Shown: positions 1-5,643 of the stretch, in pieces
Position numbering within the stretch: the first letter of the stretch is position 1
How the letters are laid out: every line of letters begins with the position of its first letter
Assembly (NCBI GenBank): GCA_015522095.1
Contig: WAMX01000081.1
Coordinates: 1 to 7,003, forward strand
Origin: Nanobdellati archaeon
GTDB lineage: Archaea; SpSt-1190
Direction: 5' to 3'
DNA: 7,003 nucleotides
Position numbers and translations under genes: made by a program
The notes under the pieces: generated by a model
What the model saw: only the letters and a program-made list of their open reading frames with translations
What the model was told of the DNA's origin: nothing
Databases searched by the model: none

Positions 1-1
1 G

Positions 2-1105
2 GCATACAGGAGGTGGCCGGTCGATTTGAGCGAAGAGCCCATAAAGAAGCTGTTTGAGCTGTATGTCCGGTTCCACAGGGAGGAGAATGATGAGCTGGCG
101 GAGGAGGCAAGGGAAGAGTTCAGGAAGCTGGAGAGGGGGGATGAGGGGGCGAGGAAGCTGTGGCAGAAGTTCAGGGAGCTGAGCATCAAAGAGTTCCAGC
201 GCATATACGACCTCCTGGAAATATCGCCGCTTGAGGATTACGGGGAGAGCAGGTGGGTGGAAAGGGGAAAGGAGCTCGCTGATGAGCTCCTGAAGAAAGG
301 GATTGCGCAGGAGAGTGAGGGGGCCATTGTTGTGCCCGTGGAAGGGAAGCCGCCGCTCATACTCAGGAAGAAGGACGGGACGACAATATACGCCACCCGG
401 GATCTTGCGGCGGGGATCGAGAGGTTCAGGAAGTACCGCCCTCAGCTGATGGTTTATGTTGTGGGGAACGAGCAAAAGCTGCACTTCGAGCAGCTGTTCT
501 CCGTGATGCGGCGCGCCGGGGTCAGTGCCCGGCTCGAGCACGTGGGTTTCGGACTCATCAGGCTCCCTGAGGGCAAGATGAGCACGCGAAAGGGCAGGGT
601 CGTGTTCCTCGAGGATGTGCTCAGGGAAGCGATTGAGCGCGTGAAGGCAGTCATGAAGGAGCCGGATGATGAGATAGCACGGATAATAGGGACGGGAGCA
701 GTAAAGTTCGCGGACCTCAGGAATAACCGCAGCAGGGACATCGTGTTCAGCTGGGATATGCTGTCGCTGGAAGGGGAAACGGGACCTTACGTGCAGTATG
801 CGGCGGTGCGGGCAAAGCGAGTTGTGGAAAAGTTCGGGAAGGGGAAACCGGGCCTTGATGAGCAGACGCGCGGGATTGCAAGGAAGCTTGCGCTCTTCAG
901 GCTGTATGTCAGGCGGGCGGAGGAGGCATTCCGGCCAGACATACTTGCAAACTATCTCCTCGAAATCGCCAGGGAGTTCAATGAGCTCTACGCGCGGGAG
1001 CGGCTGGGCGACATCCCTGAAAGGCTGTGGATTGCGGAGAAGACGGGAGAAATCCTTGAGAAGGGGCTCTGGCTCCTCGGAATCAGGGTTCCTGAGAGGA
1101 TGTGA
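2..1105 (+). CDS. argS: Arginyl-tRNA synthetase, C-terminal two thirds (5' end outside window)
   Basis: Class I aminoacyl-tRNA synthetase that attaches arginine to tRNA-Arg in the cytoplasm. The frame is open from base 2 (AYRRWPVDLSEEP...), so the TTG at 26 is an internal leucine codon and not the start; the N-terminal domain and HIGH motif lie upstream of the window. Visible hallmarks are YVVGNEQKLHFEQL of the catalytic domain (about nt 455-496), the KMSKS-equivalent GKMSTRKG (nt 572-595), and GPYVQYAAVRAK (from nt 782), which opens the helical DALR anticodon-binding domain. The protein ends LGIRVPERM, a typical ArgRS C-terminus. About 367 residues are present; full archaeal enzymes are usually about 550-640. 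No frameshift or missing motif is seen in the part present. The next gene starts 68 bases downstream behind its own promoter, so it is probably a separate transcription unit. Identity is very secure. Confidence 0.96.
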   Translation, partial: AYRRWPVDLSEEPIKKLFELYVRFHREENDELAEEAREEFRKLERGDEGARKLWQKFRELSIKEFQRIYDLLEISPLEDYGESRWVERGKELADELLKKGIAQESEGAIVVPVEGKPPLILRKKDGTTIYATRDLAAGIERFRKYRPQLMVYVVGNEQKLHFEQLFSVMRRAGVSARLEHVGFGLIRLPEGKMSTRKGRVVFLEDVLREAIERVKAVMKEPDDEIARIIGTGAVKFADLRNNRSRDIVFSWDMLSLEGETGPYVQYAAVRAKRVVEKFGKGKPGLDEQTRGIARKLALFRLYVRRAEEAFRPDILANYLLEIAREFNELYARERLGDIPERLWIAEKTGEILEKGLWLLGIRVPERM

Positions 1106-1138
1106 GGAATCTGAAAGCAGGTTACCATCGCTGAGTAG

Positions 1139-1152
1139 CTAAGTAATATAAA
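1139..1152 (+). promoter_or_regulatory. Archaeal TATA-box promoter for the 319-residue protein gene
   Basis: TAATATAAA at 1144-1152 is an AT-rich island in GC-rich surroundings and resembles an archaeal TATA box. Its centre lies about 26 bases before the ATG at 1174, the normal distance from TATA centre to transcription start. The transcript is therefore predicted to begin at or next to the start codon (leaderless). No Shine-Dalgarno sequence precedes the ATG, which agrees. The B-recognition element just upstream is not clear. This is inferred from spacing and sequence only. Confidence 0.6.
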
Positions 1153-1173
1153 GAGAAAACCCCACTAAATGTT

Positions 1174-2133
1174 ATGCGGGAAGCCTCGCACGGGTATGTG
1201 CGGATTATGACAGAGTGCCTTGATGAGAAAACGCTTGAGATGGTCAGCGGACTCGAGGAAAGTTTGCCCGCAGTGTACCGAATCTTCGTGAAGTCCGGCG
1301 ACAGGACCCTGAGGGAGGTTCTCAGGTCAGCACGCAAGCGGGAAGGCGGGGAAAGGGAGGTCTTCCTGCGCGCAGTCAGCGAGGTTGCATACGGGGCGGG
1401 CGACAGGGCGGTCAGAAAGGTGGCAAAAAGGCTCGAAGGCTATGACTCTGTGCCGCCTGAGCTCTGGGTGGGCCTGAAGGACATTGCATACAAGTGGAAG
1501 GATGTTATGGAGGACGTTGCGGGCGCAATATCCGTCCAGGAGGAGCAGATAGCAAAGGCCTTTGTCAGGCAGCTCTCAAGGGAGATCACAGGGGACAGGG
1601 CAGAAAGCTATGCCAGGATATTCAGCAACAGGGCAATTGCGCGGAACCTCAGGGGATATGGAGAGGATCCTGCCATCGCAGAGGCCATTGTGGGCGTTCT
1701 CCTGTCAAAGTACCCGGACACGATGGGCATTTACGAATCGGCAAGGTTCTTCAGGAGGAAGGAAATACGCGGGCTGATTTCGAAGTTCAGGGGGGACGCT
1801 GAGGCGGCCGAGAAGGCGGCGCGCCTCGTCTATGACATCCTGCTCTCCGACGGGCGGAAGGAGGCAAGCCGCGTTGCGGAGGCCGTTTCTGCCTACGACA
1901 GGGACACGGCGAAGGAAATCCTCGCGAGGCTCTCGACATACCGGTTCCGGAGGGCGCTCGACATCTACGGCACGGGGAAGAACATGTTCGCAAGATTCCT
2001 CAACCTTGTGAGTGACCCCGACTTCAGGGAGCAGATTGAGCGCGGGGAGGCAGACATCCGCACGCTCGAAGGAATATGCAGGAATGACGGGCTTTACAGG
2101 GCCGTCGCCCTTGTTGGAAACTACCGGAGCTGA
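1174..2133 (+). CDS. Conserved-looking helical protein of unknown function (319 aa)
   Basis: I do not recognise this protein. It looks soluble and almost entirely alpha-helical: charged amphipathic stretches rich in A, E, R, K and L, no signal peptide, no membrane segment, and only two cysteines (15 and 302), so no metal-binding pattern. Two segments resemble each other. Residues 77-91 and 228-242 share a VA...YD core, and each is followed about 15 residues later by Leu-x3-Tyr-basic-aromatic (LKDIAYKW, LSTYRF). A shorter related stretch is at about 208-221. This suggests a weak helical repeat fold, HEAT-like at most. The ATG at 1174 is chosen because a TATA box lies at leaderless distance before it and no Shine-Dalgarno sequence is present; Met12 (1207) is the alternative. 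Codon use matches the neighbouring housekeeping genes, so it is a real gene without signs of recent transfer. It stands alone between two promoters, so context gives no function. Confidence 0.85.
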   Translation: MREASHGYVRIMTECLDEKTLEMVSGLEESLPAVYRIFVKSGDRTLREVLRSARKREGGEREVFLRAVSEVAYGAGDRAVRKVAKRLEGYDSVPPELWVGLKDIAYKWKDVMEDVAGAISVQEEQIAKAFVRQLSREITGDRAESYARIFSNRAIARNLRGYGEDPAIAEAIVGVLLSKYPDTMGIYESARFFRRKEIRGLISKFRGDAEAAEKAARLVYDILLSDGRKEASRVAEAVSAYDRDTAKEILARLSTYRFRRALDIYGTGKNMFARFLNLVSDPDFREQIERGEADIRTLEGICRNDGLYRAVALVGNYRS

Positions 2134-2134
2134 G

Positions 2135-2164
2135 CCTCCCTGAAACCCGTTGACGGTGGGGAGG
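2135..2164. other. GC-rich inverted repeat just after the 319-aa gene
   Basis: CCTCCC (2135-2140) can pair with GGGAGG (2159-2164). An inner ACC (2145-2147) can pair with GGT (2155-2157) around a 7-base loop, with a small bulge between the stems. The repeat starts one base after the stop codon of the upstream gene and lies where that transcript would meet the proposed minus-strand guide RNA. No T-run follows it on the + strand, so it is not a classical intrinsic terminator. It may separate the two transcripts or may be chance. Confidence 0.3.
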
Positions 2165-2167
2165 AAA

Positions 2168-2228
2168 AGGTCAGAATTCCACTCCTCATCACGCCCGGAG
2201 GTCAGAGGGTGTTCACCTTCATCACCAG
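2168..2228 (-). ncRNA. Probable C/D box guide sRNA (2'-O-methylation guide)
   Basis: Read on the minus strand, the boxes appear in canonical order: C box GTGATGA (2225-2219), 13-base spacer AGGTGAACACCCT, D' box CTGA (2205-2202), 9-base linker, C' box GTGATGA (2192-2186), 11-base spacer GGAGTGGAATT, D box CTGA (2174-2171). Both C boxes match the RUGAUGA consensus exactly. The spacers are close to the roughly 12 bases expected for archaeal guides, and the 55-base core is the right size. Such RNAs assemble with L7Ae, Nop5 and fibrillarin and direct methylation of the target base paired to the fifth base before D or D'. A minus-strand TATA-like box lies about 25 bases before the C box, and a short T-run (2165-2168) follows the D box. 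A terminal stem is not evident, and I could not identify the rRNA or tRNA targets. Exact ends are uncertain. Confidence 0.7.
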
Positions 2229-2246
2229 AAGAACCTGCTCCGGGAG

Positions 2247-2255
2247 TTTATTTAG
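2247..2255 (-). promoter_or_regulatory. TATA-like box for the C/D box sRNA
   Basis: On the minus strand this reads CTAAATAAA. Its centre (2251) is about 26 bases before the first base of the C box (2225), which places the predicted transcription start at the 5' end of the guide RNA. Read on the + strand, the same AT-rich patch could alternatively serve the gene at 2289, giving a leader of about 12 bases. Confidence 0.42.
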
Positions 2256-2260
2256 TAATC

Positions 2261-2268
2261 TATTTTAA
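2261..2268 (+). promoter_or_regulatory. TATA-like box for the 158-residue protein gene
   Basis: TATTTTAA is centred about 25 bases before the ATG at 2289, so the transcript is predicted to be leaderless. No Shine-Dalgarno sequence precedes the ATG. The match to the archaeal consensus is moderate, and the nearby TTTATTTAG (2247-2255) is an alternative box. Confidence 0.45.
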
Positions 2269-2288
2269 CTCAAGAGTGTATAAATTCT

Positions 2289-2765
2289 ATGGAATTCAGA
2301 AGGATTGGAAGGGACGAGCTGTGGTACAGGAGGGAAGAGGACTCGCTCTGGGTGAACCTTGCCCTCGGCGTGGAGCTTGCGAAGGACCTTGACTCGGACG
2401 AGATAACGCTCTATGTCAGGGACGGCAAGTCGTACCGGCTCGAGGTCGATGGCGCGGAGATCGCAATACCCTACGATATGAAGAAGCCTGCAGTCCCGTC
2501 GAAGCTCTTTGACAGGACCCACAACAAGGACACATACACCCCCATTGACATCATAAGCTCTGCAAGGATAAAGGGATACAGCAGGGAGAAGCTCACAAAA
2601 ACCTTCCTCGACATACTCGAGAACCCCGAGAAGTATGCTGTGGGCTTCCGCGTGACATACATGGGGAGCAAGATCACACTCGACAGCCTTCAGGACTATG
2701 TGGGGCGCGAGCTGGAAGTCGCAAGCAGGGGCGGCAGGTACAGGCTCGTCCTCAAAGACCAATGA
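2289..2765 (+). CDS. Hypothetical protein of unknown function (158 aa)
   Basis: I do not recognise the family. The protein is small, charged and free of cysteine, with no signal peptide or membrane segment. Residues 18-60 alternate as short strands with turns (ITLYVRDGKSYRLEVDGAEIAI). Residues 98-112 form a likely helix (SREKLTKTFLDILEN). Residues 117-156 are again strand-like (VGFRVTYMGSKITL, RYRLVLKD), so an alpha+beta fold is likely. The ATG at 2289 is supported by an AT-rich promoter at leaderless spacing. Its stop lies inside the ileS coding region on the other strand, a 14-base convergent overlap. Third codon positions are G/C-rich like the neighbouring genes. The antisense frame across the same span has an implausible composition, so this strand is the coding one. 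No function can be assigned from context. Confidence 0.8.
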   Translation: MEFRRIGRDELWYRREEDSLWVNLALGVELAKDLDSDEITLYVRDGKSYRLEVDGAEIAIPYDMKKPAVPSKLFDRTHNKDTYTPIDIISSARIKGYSREKLTKTFLDILENPEKYAVGFRVTYMGSKITLDSLQDYVGRELEVASRGGRYRLVLKDQ

Positions 2766-5595
2766 ACAGGGACATTCCCTTTATTTTCCACTCTTTTTTC
2801 AGCGAGCCACCCTCGGAGTAGTGGACCTCGCTTGCACCCACGCGCTTCACAAACTCCTCCTCGAGCTCCTTTACCGCGCTGACAAGCCGGTCGTCGCCCC
2901 ATATGTGAACGGGCAGGGTCTCGGACGGCTTTCTCCCTGCCTCCTTGCGCATGGCTCGAACCCGGCGGGAAACTTCCCTCACATAACCTTCCCTGAGCTC
3001 CTCTTCACCGAGCTCGGGATCAATTACGAGCCGGCCATCCTGAAGCGCGACTTCCTCGCCGCGGAAGCCCGACTCTATGGACCTGACATTTGCAAGCTCC
3101 CTGACGAGGCTCTCCAGCTCCCCGAGGTCAAAGGGCACGCTTATGCGGCGGAGCGGATACCTGAGCCCGATGCCCTTCTCGTCCCGGTATGCAAGCACCG
3201 CCTCCACAACCTCAAACGCCCTATCGACCTTCTTCTCAAGGTCTGCGTCAATTTTGGAACCATCCGGCTCGGGGTAACTCTCGAGGAAAACGCTGTCTTC
3301 TCCGCCAAACCTTGCAGAGAACTCCCCGTATTTTTCCTCCGTGAAAAAGGGCGCAATGGGGGCAACAAGCCGGAGCATACCGTGGTGGAGCTGCTTCATG
3401 ACCTCAAGCGGAGCGGTATCCCCCTCCCTGACTCGCCCCTTCACGAGCTTCATGTATTTCCTGCTCCAGTCCTCGACGATGAAGCTGTAGATGGCCCTCA
3501 TCGCGTGGTGCAGGTTGTATGACTCAATCCCTTCAGTGACCTTCTTCACGAGGGAATTGTACTTGCTGAGTATCCACCTGTCCTCAAGGCGCAGCCTGCC
3601 TCCGCCCTCCCTGTAAAAGCCGAGCAGGTAGCTGTGGAGGTTTGCCCACACGTGAAACATGCGCCCGACTTCCTTCCGGGCCCGCTCGGGACTGAACCTT
3701 ATCAGGTCCCATGGCGCGGACTCCCAGAGTATGTAGAAGCGGAGCACATCGGGCCCGAGCTGCTCGAGGGCCTCGCGCCCCGTGACAAAGTTACCCTTGG
3801 ACTTGCTCATCTTCTCGCCCTTCTCATCAACCACCCAGCCGTGCATGCTGACCCGGCGGTAGGGCGCCTTCCCAAACAGGGCAACGCCCGGAACAAGCAG
3901 GGTGTAGAACCACCCTCGAATCTGGTCCTGCCCCTCCTCTATCCAGTCAGTCGGCCACATCTCAAAGTTCTCCCTGTTGTAGGGATAGCCCGGAACTGCG
4001 AAGCTTGCCGCCCCGGAGTCATACCACACATCAAGCACGTCACTCACACGGCGCATGGTCTTTCCGCATTCCTCGCACCTGAAGGTCAGCCCGTCAACAA
4101 CATCCCTGTGAAGGTCCTCCACGGGCTTTCCGGACAGGCGGGAAAGTTCCTCACTCCCGGAAACAACCCTCACGTGCTCGCCACAGGTCCATATTGGAAG
4201 GGGGATGTTCCAGTACCGCTGCCTGCTGAGGGTCCAGTCCTTCGCGCCTTCGAGCCACGAGACCATCCGCTCCTTTGCAAAGGGAGGGAGCCACTCGACC
4301 TTCTCCGCCTCGCGTATGAGCTGCTCCTTCAGCGGCTCAACCTCCAGAAACCACTGCTTCGTGAGGCGGAAGACGAGCGGGGACTTGCACCGCCAGCACA
4401 CGGGGTAGCGGTGCCTTATGCGCTGCTCCCCGAGAAGCAGGCCCCTCTCCCTGAGGTATTCAACAATCTTCGGATTGGCATCCCTCACAAACTCCCCTTT
4501 GAAGGGTTCCACGTCCCCGGTGAACCTGCCCGCCCCATCAACAGGGCTTATTGCCTCGAGGCCGTAGAGCTTCCCCAGTTCAAAGTCCTCCGGGCCGTGG
4601 CCGGGCGCGCAGTGAACCACCCCCGTCCCTTCCTCAAGATTTACAAACTCCCCGACCTGCGTCTCTTCCTCCGTTTCCTTCTTCGCCGCCACCTTTCCCC
4701 CTACCTTCTGCTTTATCACGGGCCTGCTAAGGTATATCCTGCGCGCCTTCCCTGAACCATCAAGGGCACGCTGGGCGGAGCACTCCACAACAGGATAATA
4801 CTTCAGGCCCTCCAGCTCCTTTCCCTTGAAGGTCTCAACAACCTCGTAGCTTACTTCCAGCTCATCCAGCCGGGAAAGCAGGGCCTTTGCAATAACCACC
4901 TCCCCGTCCCCGACCCTGACACGGGCGTAGTCCGCATCGCCCCTGACAACAAGCGCGACATTCCCGGGAAGGGTCCAGGGAGTGGTTGTCCAGACAGCTA
5001 TGTGAAATCCCTTCTCGGTTGGAAACTTCACAAACACACTCAGATCATCAAGCTCCCTGTACTCATCCGTGACCTCATATCCGCTGAGCACGGTCTGGCA
5101 GTGAGAGCACCAGTAAAAGGGCTTCTCCCCCGCCACAAGCAGCCCCTTCTTCCACAGCTCGGAGATTGACCACCAGACACTGTCCATATACTCCTTCTGA
5201 AGGGTCAGGTAGGGTTCGGTCCATCCAAACCACACACCCAGTTTTTTGTAAAAATCCATCCACATGTCTATGTTGCTCGTTGCAAACTCCTTGCACTTCT
5301 TCATGAACAGGGATATGCCCATCCGCTCAATGTCCTCCTTGCTCTCTATGCCGAGCTCCTTCTCGACCTTGTTCTCTATGGGGAGCCCGTGCGTGTCAAA
5401 ACCGGGCTTAATCCACACCCTGAACCCCTGCATTGCACGCATCTTTATGAAAAGGTCCTTTGCAGTAATCCCGCGGACATGCCCCATATGGGGCTCCGCA
5501 TTCGGATAGGGCGGCCCGTCGAGGAGCCAGAACTTTTTTCCCCTGCGCGAGGAAACCTTGGAGATGACCTCCGCCCACAATTCCTCCGGCTTCAC
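2752..5595 (-). CDS. ileS: Isoleucyl-tRNA synthetase, complete (947 aa)
   Basis: Class Ia synthetase that charges tRNA-Ile with isoleucine and edits mischarged valine. Motifs in order are: HIGH signature as HMGH (36-39) after DGPPYPNAEP; first CxxC (C163, C166); the CP1 editing domain (about 190-420) with WTTTPWTLPGN (202-212) and GTGVVHCAPGHGPEDFELG (323-341); a second pair C400/C403; WTLSRQRYW (454-462); a C471/H474 and C507/C510 cluster; DVWYDSG (522-528); EGQDQIRGWF (554-563), an IleRS marker; KMSKS (595-599). An anticodon-binding helical domain follows, then RDEKGIGLRYPL and an archaeal-type C-terminal region. The GTG at 5595 is the earliest possible start because an in-frame TGA immediately precedes it. 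A TATA box lies about 25 bases upstream, so the mRNA is leaderless. The protein is somewhat shorter than many archaeal IleRS (about 1030-1070), with a short N-terminus before HMGH. Its 3' end overlaps the 158-aa gene by 14 bases. Confidence 0.97.
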   Translation of the reverse strand: MKPEELWAEVISKVSSRRGKKFWLLDGPPYPNAEPHMGHVRGITAKDLFIKMRAMQGFRVWIKPGFDTHGLPIENKVEKELGIESKEDIERMGISLFMKKCKEFATSNIDMWMDFYKKLGVWFGWTEPYLTLQKEYMDSVWWSISELWKKGLLVAGEKPFYWCSHCQTVLSGYEVTDEYRELDDLSVFVKFPTEKGFHIAVWTTTPWTLPGNVALVVRGDADYARVRVGDGEVVIAKALLSRLDELEVSYEVVETFKGKELEGLKYYPVVECSAQRALDGSGKARRIYLSRPVIKQKVGGKVAAKKETEEETQVGEFVNLEEGTGVVHCAPGHGPEDFELGKLYGLEAISPVDGAGRFTGDVEPFKGEFVRDANPKIVEYLRERGLLLGEQRIRHRYPVCWRCKSPLVFRLTKQWFLEVEPLKEQLIREAEKVEWLPPFAKERMVSWLEGAKDWTLSRQRYWNIPLPIWTCGEHVRVVSGSEELSRLSGKPVEDLHRDVVDGLTFRCEECGKTMRRVSDVLDVWYDSGAASFAVPGYPYNRENFEMWPTDWIEEGQDQIRGWFYTLLVPGVALFGKAPYRRVSMHGWVVDEKGEKMSKSKGNFVTGREALEQLGPDVLRFYILWESAPWDLIRFSPERARKEVGRMFHVWANLHSYLLGFYREGGGRLRLEDRWILSKYNSLVKKVTEGIESYNLHHAMRAIYSFIVEDWSRKYMKLVKGRVREGDTAPLEVMKQLHHGMLRLVAPIAPFFTEEKYGEFSARFGGEDSVFLESYPEPDGSKIDADLEKKVDRAFEVVEAVLAYRDEKGIGLRYPLRRISVPFDLGELESLVRELANVRSIESGFRGEEVALQDGRLVIDPELGEEELREGYVREVSRRVRAMRKEAGRKPSETLPVHIWGDDRLVSAVKELEEEFVKRVGASEVHYSEGGSLKKEWKIKGMSLFIGL
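2779..2800 (+). terminator. T-rich tract after the 158-aa gene, possible archaeal terminator
   Basis: About 14 bases after the stop codon at 2763-2765 the + strand has two T-rich runs, TTTATTTT and TTTTTT, in otherwise GC-rich DNA. Archaeal RNA polymerase terminates on such U-tracts without needing a hairpin. The tract lies inside the ileS 3' end, where the minus strand reads it as lysine-rich codons (LKKEWKIKG), so the T-richness may also just reflect that coding. Confidence 0.38.
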
Positions 5596-5607
5596 TCAGA
5601 AAAAAAC

Positions 5608-5630
5608 CAAGAAGATTTTTATAAGTTTCC
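5608..5630. promoter_or_regulatory. Shared divergent TATA promoter for ileS and the deaminase gene
   Basis: One AT-rich element, TTTTTATAAG at 5616-5625, is the only TATA-like sequence in the 48-base gap between two divergent starts. On the minus strand it reads CTTATAAAAA preceded by the purine-rich AGGAAA, a good B-recognition element plus TATA box for ileS. On the + strand it is preceded by CAAGAAGA, also purine-rich. The two GTG start codons (5595 on minus, 5644 on plus) lie about 25 bases from the box centre on either side, so both transcripts are predicted to start at the start codon. Neither start has a Shine-Dalgarno sequence. Confidence 0.7.
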
Positions 5631-5643
5631 TGCTCCCGTTTAT

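Noticed and set aside
26..28. TTG at 26 as the start of argS
   Set aside because: The frame is open back to the window edge and the upstream residues (AYRRWPVD) continue naturally into the protein; the catalytic N-terminus with the HIGH motif must lie upstream.
666..672. C-box-like ATGATGA inside argS, considered as another guide RNA
   Set aside because: No CTGA box follows at guide spacing and the bases are explained by Asp-Asp-Glu codons.
1106..1173. Possible RNA gene or terminator hairpin in the gap after argS
   Set aside because: Only a tiny GCT/AGC inverted repeat is present, with no T-run on the + strand and no C/D boxes; only the TATA box is supportable.
2150..2392. Small + strand frame of 80 codons covering the intergenic gap
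   Set aside because: It runs through the proposed guide RNA and promoter and then overlaps the 158-aa gene in another frame. It has no motif, and its composition is unlike that of a protein.
2265..2762. Minus-strand frame of 165 codons opposite the 158-aa gene
   Set aside because: Its composition is rich in Cys, His, Val and Pro, typical of antisense frames. The + strand has a TATA box at the right distance and G/C-rich third positions matching the neighbours.
2698..4755. Long open frames on the + strand across ileS (2698-3522 and 3634-4755)
   Set aside because: They are antisense to a complete, motif-rich ileS, have no recognisable motifs and an unusual Pro/Leu/His-rich composition, and arise from the GC-biased third positions of ileS.
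5389..5643. N-terminal extension of the deaminase back to 5389
   Set aside because: This part is antisense to the ileS N-terminus and passes through the shared promoter. No start codon lies in the gap before the GTG at 5644, where the family's N-terminal strand begins.
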